From contig CALKVF010000074.1 in assembly GCA_937996535.1 (NCBI GenBank), forward strand, positions 1-64,000: a DNA stretch of 64,000 nucleotides, given 5' to 3'. Shown piece by piece: positions 50,001 to 57,850 of the stretch; the stretch's first letter is position 1, and each line of letters begins with the position of its first letter. The notes beneath the pieces are model-generated. The model was not told the DNA's origin. It saw only the letters and a program-made list of their open reading frames with translations, and searched no databases. This DNA comes from an uncultured Novosphingobium sp. Its GTDB lineage: Bacteria > Pseudomonadota > Alphaproteobacteria > Sphingomonadales > Sphingomonadaceae. The translations under genes were made by a program, and so were the position numbers.

Positions 50001-51127
50001 AGCAGGACCATCTGATCGCGGTGCACCACGGCCGAGCGCGGGGCATAGCCCAGCAACGCGGCCTGATCACCCGATTGCGTCCCCATCAGCCGCGCGCATT
50101 CAAGCGCATCGTATTCCGCCAGCCCGTGGGCCAGCGTTGCCCCGTCATCATCGCGGATGGCCACGGCATCGCCGCGCTGGAACTCACCCTCAACCCCGAT
50201 GATCCCGGCAGCCAGCAGACTGCCGCCGCGCGCCAAAGCCCGCGCCGCGCCGGCATCGACCGTCAGCGCGCCTTTCAGCCGCAGCCGCCCGCCCAGCCAC
50301 GCCTTGCGCGCGGCATCCTTGCGGCGGGGGAGAAACAACGTGCCGATCCCCTGCTGGCAGGCCCGCGCCACCGGCGCATCGTGGAGCCCGCTGGCAATCG
50401 CCAGCGCGATCCCCGCGCGTTCGGCGATTTCGGCTGCCTGCAACTTCGAGGTCATCCCGCCCGAGCCCATGCCCGACGACGACCCGCCCGTGGCCATGGC
50501 GTGAATTTCCGCCGTGATACCGCGCACCTCGGCCAGCATGGTCGCCCCCGGCTCAGCCGGATTGCGATCGAACAGCCCATCGACATCGGACAATAGCAGC
50601 ACCGCATCAGCCCGCGCTGCCTGGGCGACGCGCGCGGCAAGGCGGTCATTATCGCCAAAGCGGATTTCCTGGGTGGCGACCGAATCGTTCTCGTTGATCA
50701 CCGGCACCGCGCCCGCATCGAGCAGCCGGGTCAGCGTGGCCGTGGCGTTGAGATAGCGCCGCCGGTCTTCCAGATCATCCAGCGTCAGCAACAATTGCGC
50801 CGCGGTCAGCCCGTGCGCGCCCAGCAATTCGGCCCAAAGCCCCGACAGCGCGATCTGCCCGACCGCAGCAGCGGCCTGCGCATCAGCGAGGCTGCCGCGC
50901 CCGCCCTTGTCGAGCCCGAGCCGCGCCGCGCCCAGCGCGATCGAGCCCGAGGAGACGACGATCACATCCTGCCCGCGCCCGCGCGCTGCCGCGATTTCGG
51001 CAACCAGGCCTTCCAGCCACGGACGCCGCACCCCATCCTTGCCGACCAGCAAAGACGAGCCGACCTTGACCACCAGACGGGGGCAGGTTGCGGCATCGGC
51101 GAGGTCGCTAAGGCGGGTAATCTTCAT
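49997..51127 (-). CDS. proB: Glutamate 5-kinase
   Basis: ProB, 376 residues, phosphorylates glutamate in the first step of proline synthesis. The amino-acid kinase domain has LVVKVGSSLLVGKDGVRRPW, IVVSSGSIALGAARLGL and NENDSVATQEIRFGDNDRLA (near residue 146). The C-terminal PUA domain (about 280-370) is present, giving the standard length. proC is encoded at 54182-54985 on the same strand but in a different unit, and proA is not in the window. Downstream it overlaps the epimerase gene. Confidence 0.95.
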   Translation of the reverse strand: MKITRLSDLADAATCPRLVVKVGSSLLVGKDGVRRPWLEGLVAEIAAARGRGQDVIVVSSGSIALGAARLGLDKGGRGSLADAQAAAAVGQIALSGLWAELLGAHGLTAAQLLLTLDDLEDRRRYLNATATLTRLLDAGAVPVINENDSVATQEIRFGDNDRLAARVAQAARADAVLLLSDVDGLFDRNPAEPGATMLAEVRGITAEIHAMATGGSSSGMGSGGMTSKLQAAEIAERAGIALAIASGLHDAPVARACQQGIGTLFLPRRKDAARKAWLGGRLRLKGALTVDAGAARALARGGSLLAAGIIGVEGEFQRGDAVAIRDDDGATLAHGLAEYDALECARLMGTQSGDQAALLGYAPRSAVVHRDQMVLL

Positions 51128-51172
51128 CAGCGCGGGCTTAGCAATTGGCGGCGCGCTATCAAGTTTTTTGGT

Positions 51173-52228
51173 TCAGAGCGGCGACCAGGGGGTGTCGTCG
51201 TTTTCCTCGCGCTCACCGGCGGGGCGTTCGGTCACCGTCGCGGCGGGAAGATATTCGAGCGCCGCATCGAGCAGCGCATCGAGCCCCTTACCGCTGGCCC
51301 CCGAAATCGGGAACACGCGTTCGGCCCCGGCTTCCTTCAGTTCCTTGACGAAAGCGTCGACCAATTCCTTGTCGACCAGGTCGATCTTGTTGAGCGCGAT
51401 CAGGCGCGGCTTTTCGTCCAGCCCTTCGCCATAGGCGGCCAGTTCTTCCTCGACGATTTCCAGCGCTTCGGCCGGATCGGTGCCGTGCACGTCGATCAGG
51501 TGGATCAGCACGCGGCAGCGTTCGATGTGGCCGAGGAAGCGGTCACCCACACCGGCGCCTTCGGCCGCGCCCGCGATCAGGCCGGGAATGTCGGCCAGCA
51601 CGAATTCACGATTCTTGTGGCGCACCACGCCCAGCTGCGGACGCAGCGTGGTGAAGGCATAGTCGCCCACCTTGGCCTTGGTGTTGGTGATCTGGTTGAT
51701 GAAGGTCGACTTGCCGGCATTGGGCAGCCCGACCAGACCCACGTCGGCCAGCAGCTTCAAGCGCAGCCAGACCCACATTTCTTCGGTCTGAAGGCCGGGC
51801 TGGTGCTGGCGCGGGGCGCGGTTGGTGCTGGTCTTGTAGCTGGCATTGCCGCGCCCGCCCAGCCCGCCTTCGAGCAGGGTCACCCGCTGCCCGGCTTCGG
51901 TGAGGTCGGCCAGCACGGTTTCGCGGTCTTCATCCGAAATGATCTGCGTGCCGACCGGCACCTTGATCACCAAATCCGCGCCCGCCGCGCCGTTGCGGTT
52001 CTTGCCCGAACCGTGGACGCCGCGCTGCGCCTTGAAGTGCTGGGTATAGCGGAAGTCGATCAGGGTGTTGAGCCCGGCGACCGCTTCGAAAATGATGTCC
52101 CCGCCCTTGCCGCCGTTGCCGCCATCGGGGCCGCCGTATTCGACGTACTTTTCGCGCCGGAACGAAACGGCACCCGGGCCACCTGCGCCCGCGCGAACAT
52201 AAATCTTGGCCTGGTCGAGAAAGTGCAT
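51173..52228 (-). CDS. obgE: GTPase ObgE/CgtA
   Basis: Obg, 351 residues, an essential GTPase in 50S ribosome assembly and stress response. The glycine-rich Obg fold (VRAGAGGPGAVSFRREKYVE through residue 158) precedes the G domain: G1 GLPNAGKST, G2 region YAFTTLRPQLGV, G3 DIPGLIAGAAEGAG, G4 NKID. There is no long C-terminal extension. It is read upstream of proB with 45 bases between; tRNA-Ala lies just upstream on the same strand. Confidence 0.96.
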   Translation of the reverse strand: MHFLDQAKIYVRAGAGGPGAVSFRREKYVEYGGPDGGNGGKGGDIIFEAVAGLNTLIDFRYTQHFKAQRGVHGSGKNRNGAAGADLVIKVPVGTQIISDEDRETVLADLTEAGQRVTLLEGGLGGRGNASYKTSTNRAPRQHQPGLQTEEMWVWLRLKLLADVGLVGLPNAGKSTFINQITNTKAKVGDYAFTTLRPQLGVVRHKNREFVLADIPGLIAGAAEGAGVGDRFLGHIERCRVLIHLIDVHGTDPAEALEIVEEELAAYGEGLDEKPRLIALNKIDLVDKELVDAFVKELKEAGAERVFPISGASGKGLDALLDAALEYLPAATVTERPAGEREENDDTPWSPL

Positions 52229-52296
52229 GGGGCGTGGCTGCCGGGAGTGTGGTCTGCGCCGATCAGCCTACCACGTCAGGAATGGAAATTCGCCAC

Positions 52297-52372
<76 letters not shown>

Positions 52373-52412
52373 GTTCCAGTGCGAGTGTGAACGGGCGATC
52401 CCGTCCACAAGA

Positions 52413-52439
52413 GCGGACCCCTTAGCGACAAGGGGCCGC
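52413..52439 (-). terminator. Terminator hairpin after the lipoprotein gene
   Basis: The minus strand folds GCGGCCCCTT against AAGGGGTCCGC around a 6-base loop, with one bulged base, about 30 bases after the lipoprotein gene stop. TCTTGT follows, a weak T tract. It also separates that gene from tRNA-Ala. Confidence 0.5.
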
Positions 52440-52470
52440 GCTTGAAAGAGCAAAATTGCCTTTGCCTGGA

Positions 52471-53175
52471 TCAGCGCGGGCCGGGTGCCACCAGCGCGCC
52501 CTGCTGAACAGCCGGGCGGGCCCCATAGCGGGTGTCCCACTGCGCCGCATCGGCCTGGTACTTTTCGTAGCTGCGGAAGAAGGTTTCGAAGACCGAATCC
52601 AGCGTGGCCACGCTGCGCACCGAAAAGGCGCTGAGTTCAGCCGGCTTCACCACCGTCGATTCGCGCGCCACCACCAGCGCCGCATCGCAGAAATTCTTCA
52701 GCGTCGGCGGGAAGGCGTAATAGTTGTAGACCTGCGTCATGTAGACCTCGCGCGGGCGGATGAAGGCCGCGCCGAATTTCTTGCGAAATTCGCTGTCGAC
52801 CGTGAGATTGGCCGTGGCCAGCCCCTTCTTGTGGGCCTTGAGGAAGGTCTTGTAGCCGCCCAGGATCTCGGCATGTTCGGGCGAGAGGCAGTTGAGCGCC
52901 GCGACGTTATAGGCCGAACGTAGGTTCCAGACCGACTGCGCACCCGAAAGGTGGGCGTTGACCGTCTTGCGCACGCCATCGGTGCCCACCGCGGGAACGA
53001 AGAACCCGGAAGAAGCGCCAAGCGGCGGCATCGGCCGGGGCGGGATCACCACCACGACCGGGGCCGGCGGCGGCGGGGGCGGCGGGGGCGCAGGCTTGGG
53101 CGCACAGGCGGCCAGCGCAGCCAGACCGGCGCCCACCGCGCCTACCGCGATCGTCTTCAAAAGCTGCGAACCCAT
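52471..53175 (-). CDS. Putative lipoprotein with a poly-proline segment
   Basis: A 234-residue protein with a lipoprotein signal (MGSQLLKTIAVGAVGAGLAA, lipobox LAAC, cysteine near residue 24). A run of eight prolines (PAPPPPPPPPAP) and a PPRPMPPL linker follow, consistent with spanning peptidoglycan or the periplasm. The mature domain is mostly helical (YKTFLKAHKKGLATANL, FETFFRSYEKYQADAAQW). No enzyme motif is seen and function is unknown. I use the ATG at 53175; the frame is open upstream but the lipoprotein signal fits there. Confidence 0.82.
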   Translation of the reverse strand: MGSQLLKTIAVGAVGAGLAALAACAPKPAPPPPPPPPAPVVVVIPPRPMPPLGASSGFFVPAVGTDGVRKTVNAHLSGAQSVWNLRSAYNVAALNCLSPEHAEILGGYKTFLKAHKKGLATANLTVDSEFRKKFGAAFIRPREVYMTQVYNYYAFPPTLKNFCDAALVVARESTVVKPAELSAFSVRSVATLDSVFETFFRSYEKYQADAAQWDTRYGARPAVQQGALVAPGPR

Positions 53176-53264
53176 TATATCATTTTCCCGTTGCTTGCCG
53201 CCGCTGTGCGGCCCGGGCACGGCGAAACGCACCCTCCGGCGAATACCTAGCCCGATCGCCGGAC

Positions 53265-53301
53265 AATGAAAATGCCCGGAGCGCCGGCAAGCGCCCCGGG
53301 C
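53265..53301 (-). terminator. Rho-independent terminator after the BI-1 gene
   Basis: On the minus strand, GCCCGGGGCGC (53301-53291) pairs with GCGCTCCGGGC (53284-53274) in an 11-base stem with one G-U pair and a 6-base loop. ATTTTCATT follows. It lies about 25 bases after the BI-1 family gene stop. Confidence 0.82.
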
Positions 53302-53326
53302 ACGATGATGCGTTGTTTTGCGGCGA

Positions 53327-54067
53327 TCAGCGGCGATCGCCGAGGAAGCGCAGCAGGTAGAGGAACATGTTGATGAAATCGAGATAGAGGTTGAGCGCCC
53401 CCATCACCACGGCCTTGCCCGCAAAATCGGTGCCGGCGACGTGGAAATACTGTTCCTTGAGCTTCTGGGTATCATAGGCGGTCAGCCCGGCGAAGATCAG
53501 CACGCCGATCACGCTGGTCGCCCAGTACAGCCCCGGCGACTTGAGCCAGATGTTGAGCAGCGAGGCAACCAAGAGGCCGATCAGGCCCATCAGCAGAAAC
53601 GTGCCCATGCCGGTCAGATCACGCCCGGTGGTATAGCCATAGAGGCTAAGCCCAGCAAAGGCCGCCGCGGTCGCGAAGAAGGCCACCGCGATCGAGCCGC
53701 CGGTGTAGATCAGGAAAATCGCCGAAAGCGACAGCCCCATGGTGGCGGCAAAGGCCCAGAACAGGATCTGCAGCGTCGAGGTCTGCATCCGGTTGAGGCC
53801 GAAGCTCATCGCGAGGACGAAGCCAAGCGGCGCGAGCTGGACCAGCCAGCCGAGCGGCGAGCCCAGCACCTGGATCGCCATGCCCGACTGCGCGAACAGC
53901 ATCGCAATGATGCCCGACAGCAGCACGCCCGAGGCCATGTAATTGTAGATCGCCAGCATATGGCGGCGCAGCCCCGCGTCACGCGTTACCGCGCCGGCGG
54001 GAGCGCCGAACGAAGGCGCGGCACCAAAACCCGTGCCGGTGGGCTGCCGATCGTTCCAGTCAGCCAT
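53327..54067 (-). CDS. Bax inhibitor-1 / YccA family membrane protein
   Basis: A 246-residue BI-1 (TMBIM) family protein with about seven transmembrane helices. It has the conserved helix LQILFWAFAATMGLSLSAIF (near 120) and, towards the C-terminus, LTAYDTQKLKEQYF, whose Asp is part of the di-aspartyl pH/calcium sensor in characterised members. E. coli YccA interacts with the FtsH protease; other members are proton or calcium leak channels. A GGAG ribosome site precedes the ATG. It follows proC on the same strand after 114 bases that contain a hairpin. Confidence 0.92.
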   Translation of the reverse strand: MADWNDRQPTGTGFGAAPSFGAPAGAVTRDAGLRRHMLAIYNYMASGVLLSGIIAMLFAQSGMAIQVLGSPLGWLVQLAPLGFVLAMSFGLNRMQTSTLQILFWAFAATMGLSLSAIFLIYTGGSIAVAFFATAAAFAGLSLYGYTTGRDLTGMGTFLLMGLIGLLVASLLNIWLKSPGLYWATSVIGVLIFAGLTAYDTQKLKEQYFHVAGTDFAGKAVVMGALNLYLDFINMFLYLLRFLGDRR

Positions 54068-54181
54068 CTGTCAAAACTCCTTGTCCGCCCCGCGATTGGG
54101 GCGATGCAGCGAATATCGGAGTGATCCGCCCGGCTTTCAAGCGAAACCGGACATCGACCTGTCGCGAATTGTCGCGATTTT

Positions 54182-54985
54182 TCAGCCGCGCGCGGCAGCG
54201 GCCATTTCAGCGTTGCGATCGCGCGAGGCGCGCAGGGTCGCCTCGATCAGCCGTAACAGCGCGCCATCGGCATCAAGCACGTCGAGCCCCTTCTGCGTGC
54301 TCCCGCCGGGGCTGGCGACCCGCCGCGCCAGTTCGGCGGGCGAATGCGGCGAGGCGGCGGCCAGCTGAGCCGCACCTTCGACCGTGGCGACGGCCAGCCG
54401 CTCGGCCTGCGCAGGATCAAGCCCCAGCGCCGCCGCGCCGGTGGCCAGCGCATCGATGAAACGATAGACAAACCCCGGCCCGCAGCCCGCCAGCGCGGTG
54501 ACCAGATCGAACTCGCTTTCGGCGGCCAGCCATTCGGGCGTGCCGAGTGCTTCCATCAGCGCGGTCACGCCGGCGCGGCTCGCATCGTCGAGCCCGTCGT
54601 CATAGAGCGCGATAGGCGACTTGCCGATCGCAGCGGCGAGGTTGGGCATGATCCGCACCACGGCCCCGGCAACGGGGAAGCGCGCGGTCAGGCTGGCCAG
54701 TTCCACCCCGGCAAGGATCGAGAACAGGATCGTGTCGGCGCGAAGCACCGGCGCGAGGAGCGCGGCCACGTCATCGAGCATCTGCGGCTTTACGCCCAGC
54801 AGCACCGCATCGAACCGGCGGTCGGCGGGCACTTCGCGCAGCAGTTCGACCCCAGTGGGTGCCTGCTCAAGGAAGGGATCGACCACGGTGAAGGTCTGCG
54901 GCGCGGCGCCATCGGCCAGCCACCCGGCGAGCATGGCCCCGCCCATGTTGCCGCAACCGAAAATGAGGATCGAATGGAAGATCAT
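54182..54985 (-). CDS. proC: Pyrroline-5-carboxylate reductase
   Basis: ProC, 267 residues, the last step of proline synthesis with NAD(P)H. The Rossmann motif ILIFGCGNMGGAMLAGWLAD is N-terminal and the C-terminal dimerisation domain has ALAGCGPGFVYRFIDALATG and the conserved ELARRVASPGGSTQKGLDVL (near 222-241). The last motif is the signature of the family. It lies 56 bases downstream of the YbjN-domain gene on the same strand, probably in one transcript. Confidence 0.96.
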   Translation of the reverse strand: MIFHSILIFGCGNMGGAMLAGWLADGAAPQTFTVVDPFLEQAPTGVELLREVPADRRFDAVLLGVKPQMLDDVAALLAPVLRADTILFSILAGVELASLTARFPVAGAVVRIMPNLAAAIGKSPIALYDDGLDDASRAGVTALMEALGTPEWLAAESEFDLVTALAGCGPGFVYRFIDALATGAAALGLDPAQAERLAVATVEGAAQLAAASPHSPAELARRVASPGGSTQKGLDVLDADGALLRLIEATLRASRDRNAEMAAAARG

Positions 54986-55041
54986 GGGAAGGCTCCTGTC
55001 AGCCCTCCCCTAATGCGCGGCAGCCCGGGTGGCTAGGCCTC

Positions 55042-55548
55042 TCAGGCCTCGCCCGCGGCATCGACCAGCGCGCTGGCCAGGGCTTCGGTCGGGGTCTTGT
55101 CGCCCCACAGCACGAACTGGAACGCGGGGTAAAACCGGTCACATTCCTCGACCGCCGCTTCGACCGCAACCTGGGCCTGGGCGAGGCTGAGCAGCCCTTC
55201 GTCGCCCAGCAGCAAACCGTGGCGATAGAGCAGCACGCTGCCGTTCGACCACATGTCGAAATGCCCGACCCACAGCTGCTCGTTAACCATCGCCAGCAAC
55301 TCATAGACCGCCTGGCGCTTGTCCTCGGGCACGCGGATGTCGGGCAGGCACAGCAGCTGGAGCACGTGGTCCTCGCGGCGCCACACCCCGCGCACTGTGT
55401 AGGAGGCCCAGCTACCCTTGATTTCGCCCGAAATTTCATCTTCGCCGACGAATTCGCACGGCCAGCCACGCGCCTCGAACAGCGAGGCGAGCATGTCGAC
55501 GGGGGCGGCATCGTCGTCCCGTTCGTATTCACGGCTGCCTTGCATCAT
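55042..55548 (-). CDS. YbjN domain protein
   Basis: A 168-residue YbjN domain protein, a fold related to type III secretion chaperones. Recognisable stretches are FEARGWPCEFVGEDEISGEI, then WASYTVRGVWRREDHVLQLL and WVGHFDMWSNGSVLLYRHGL. The start ATG at 55548 (MMQGSREYERDDD) is used; the frame runs further upstream through a region that does not look coding. It is upstream of proC, a pairing common in sphingomonads. Its biochemical role is unknown; E. coli YbjN affects stress and motility. Confidence 0.87.
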   Translation of the reverse strand: MMQGSREYERDDDAAPVDMLASLFEARGWPCEFVGEDEISGEIKGSWASYTVRGVWRREDHVLQLLCLPDIRVPEDKRQAVYELLAMVNEQLWVGHFDMWSNGSVLLYRHGLLLGDEGLLSLAQAQVAVEAAVEECDRFYPAFQFVLWGDKTPTEALASALVDAAGEA

Positions 55549-55690
55549 GCGGTCCACGACCTGTCCTGTCCGGTTGGTGCGAAGCGCCCTGTGCGCGTCG
55601 AGATGCTGGATGCGTCGGCAAGCTGGCGCCGACAATGAGCGGCCGGGCCGCGCCTGCGCAAAACTCGACAAGCCTGTTTACAAGGTGTGG

Positions 55691-55729
55691 AAAAGGGGTG
55701 GATCGAGGTAATTACCTAGATCCCACCCC
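55691..55729 (-). terminator. Rho-independent terminator after the TPR/SPOR gene
   Basis: Immediately after the stop, the minus strand forms a long nearly perfect inverted repeat: GGGGTGGGATCTAGGTAA facing TTACCTCGATCCACCCC, then TTTT. The GGTAATTACC centre is itself palindromic. It is one of the strongest terminators in the window. Confidence 0.88.
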
Positions 55730-57742
55730 TCATGGCAGCACATCGACGACCTGTCCGGCCGGGCTGATCCAGGTAAAGGCCCCGCCGACGCCCGCCTTCT
55801 TCAGCTTGGCGATATATTGCGTCGCTGCGGCTTCGGTATCGAACGGGCCGGTGAGCAGGCGATTGGTCGCGCCCCACGGGCTGGTATAGCCCTTGCGGCC
55901 CTTGAAGGCCTCGGCCTCGTCCTTGAGGAACTTGCGCCAATCGTGGGCCAGCGCCTTCTTGTCGCGGCCGGTGGCGACCTGAACCCAGATACGGCTCGGC
56001 TGGCTCGGGGTCTTGATGACCTTGCCGTCCTTGCCGACCTTGCACTGGGTCGCAGCGTCCTTGGCGGAAGATTTGGCCCCGGCCTTGCCCTTGGGCGCAG
56101 CCTTGGCAGCGGTTTTGCCCGTCGCGGCAGCCTTGCCCTTCACAGGCGCTGCATCCGCGCACGGGTCGAGCGCGGCGTCGCGTTCAGCCTTGGCCTTGGC
56201 ATCCTTGGCCGACTTGTCGTCCTTGGCAGTCTTGGCCGCAGCATCCTTCGCGGCAGCATCCTTGGGCGCGGCGTCCTTGACCGGCGCGGCGCGGACGGCG
56301 CCGAGCTTGCGCAAGTCAACCGCGCCGGCCTCGGGCTCGGCCTCGCGGCTCGGCGCGGTGAAATCGGCGAAGACCTCGGCAAGGCTGGCCGCCTTGGCGG
56401 GCTGCGGGGCGGCCACCGGGGCAGGCGCCGAGGCGGGAGCCGGGGCTGGCGGCGGCGCGGTTTCGACCGGCGCCACGCTCGGCGCAGCCGCCTTGGCCAG
56501 ATCAAACCCCGGCGCGGGATTGGCGGTGACCGCTGCAACGGCGGCGGTCTTCACCGGCACGGGATCGAGCGAGGCAAAGCCCGGGACAGGAGCGGCGGCA
56601 ACGGGCGGCGGCGCGGCAGCGGGAACGGCAGCGGCGAGCTTGGCGGTGCCGTCAGCCCCGCTGCTGGCGAGCGGCGGCAGCTCACCCTTGGGCGCGGCGG
56701 CGAATGCGGCCCCCACGGCTTCCTTGCCAACCTGCGGCTCGCCCGGAGGCGCCGGGTTCGGGACCACCACACTTACCACCTGCGGCGCAGGCGCAGTGAC
56801 CGCCGCAGCCGCGCGCGGCTTGTCGCGGCCCTTGCTGCGGTTCTTGTCTGCCGAAGTCGCCAGCGGGGTAGCCGCCGCAACCTGAACCGGGCGCGGACGG
56901 GCGAACTGGGCAACGCGCGGATCGTCAATCCCGATTTCAGCCGCGCGGGGGAACCGCCCGAGATTGCCAGCGGCCGCCTGCTGCGCCGCGGTCAGCCGCG
57001 GCATGTAGCGCAGATAGGCGTTCATCGCGTTAGCCTTGTCAGCGGGGAGGCTTTGCCGGGCGATCGCCTCGGCCTCGTCGTTGTGGCCCAGGATCGCGAG
57101 CCCGAAGGCCCGGGTGCGCCACGCCGCCTTGTCCTGCTTTTGCAGCAGCGGCGAGAGCGTAAGTTCCATCCCGCGCCGGTCGCCCGACATCGCCTGGCTC
57201 AGTGCCAGCCGGCGCGCCGTCTCGTCAGTGGGGAGCTGGGCCAGCGCCTCGCGGTAATACTGCTGGGCAAGCTGATTATCGCCGACCATGTCATAGGCCA
57301 GGCCGCGATCGGCCAGCCGCGCGGGATCGATCGCCTGGCCGCCCTGTTCGGCCTCGCGGAACAGGGTGATCGCGGTAAAGGGATCGCCGCGCAGCACATA
57401 GGCCCCAGCCAGCCCGGCCTTGGCCCGGGGATTGCCCGGGGCGAGCGCACCGGCACGCTCATAGAACCCGATTGCCGCATCGATATCACCGAGATCGAGC
57501 GAGGCCCGGCCCGCATCGAGCAGCGAATCCACATCGCGCGGATCGCGCGCCAGCCGCCCCAGCGCATCGTTAAGCTTCATGCCTTCGCCGCCCGCGCCAA
57601 CCGGCAGAGACTGGACCACCGGGTGGCTCACCACCGGGGCCGGCGCGGCTTGCGCCAGCAGCGGCGCGGCAGGGGCCAGCAGTCCGCCAAGCAACGCTGC
57701 GCCGGCAAGTGGCAGGCGCAGGGGCGAACGGGCACGGCTCAT
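55730..57742 (-). CDS. TPR and SPOR domain protein, exported
   Basis: A 670-residue protein with a signal peptide (LPLAGAALLGGLLAPAAPLL, cleavage near AQA). TPR-like repeats follow (DALGRLARDPRDVDSLLDAG through about residue 240), then a long Ala/Pro- and Ala/Lys-rich linker (about 300-585) and a C-terminal SPOR domain (SRIWVQVATGRDKKALAHDW, then GPFDTEAAATQYIAKLKKAG). SPOR domains bind denuded glycan at division septa, which suits the location just downstream of ftsZ. It is likely a periplasmic division or cell-wall factor. ATG at 57742. Confidence 0.9.
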   Translation of the reverse strand: MSRARSPLRLPLAGAALLGGLLAPAAPLLAQAAPAPVVSHPVVQSLPVGAGGEGMKLNDALGRLARDPRDVDSLLDAGRASLDLGDIDAAIGFYERAGALAPGNPRAKAGLAGAYVLRGDPFTAITLFREAEQGGQAIDPARLADRGLAYDMVGDNQLAQQYYREALAQLPTDETARRLALSQAMSGDRRGMELTLSPLLQKQDKAAWRTRAFGLAILGHNDEAEAIARQSLPADKANAMNAYLRYMPRLTAAQQAAAGNLGRFPRAAEIGIDDPRVAQFARPRPVQVAAATPLATSADKNRSKGRDKPRAAAAVTAPAPQVVSVVVPNPAPPGEPQVGKEAVGAAFAAAPKGELPPLASSGADGTAKLAAAVPAAAPPPVAAAPVPGFASLDPVPVKTAAVAAVTANPAPGFDLAKAAAPSVAPVETAPPPAPAPASAPAPVAAPQPAKAASLAEVFADFTAPSREAEPEAGAVDLRKLGAVRAAPVKDAAPKDAAAKDAAAKTAKDDKSAKDAKAKAERDAALDPCADAAPVKGKAAATGKTAAKAAPKGKAGAKSSAKDAATQCKVGKDGKVIKTPSQPSRIWVQVATGRDKKALAHDWRKFLKDEAEAFKGRKGYTSPWGATNRLLTGPFDTEAAATQYIAKLKKAGVGGAFTWISPAGQVVDVLP

Positions 57743-57815
57743 GCGATTTTCCTTTATGGCGCAGGTGGATGGCGCTCGGTGGAGCAGCGTACCTGAACCG
57801 CGCCGGAACGAGCAA

Positions 57816-57841
57816 GCCCGGCGACCATCGGGCCGCCGGGC
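57816..57841 (-). terminator. Terminator hairpin after ftsZ
   Basis: A perfect 8-base stem GCCCGGCG/CGCCGGGC with a 10-base loop lies 9 bases after the ftsZ stop, with TTGCTCGTT following on the minus strand. The T tract is weak, so termination may be partial. Confidence 0.55.
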
Positions 57842-57850
57842 TGGCATCGC

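Noticed and set aside
54068..54120. Hairpin CGCCCC/GGGGCG before the BI-1 family gene as a ybhL-type regulatory motif
   Set aside because: Only one short stem is present, without further motif, and chance pairing is likely in this GC-rich DNA.
55817..57796. Long open frames antisense to the TPR/SPOR gene
   Set aside because: They arise from the Ala/Pro/Lys-rich codons of the sense gene; the predicted proteins are Arg/Gly or Ala/Gly low complexity.
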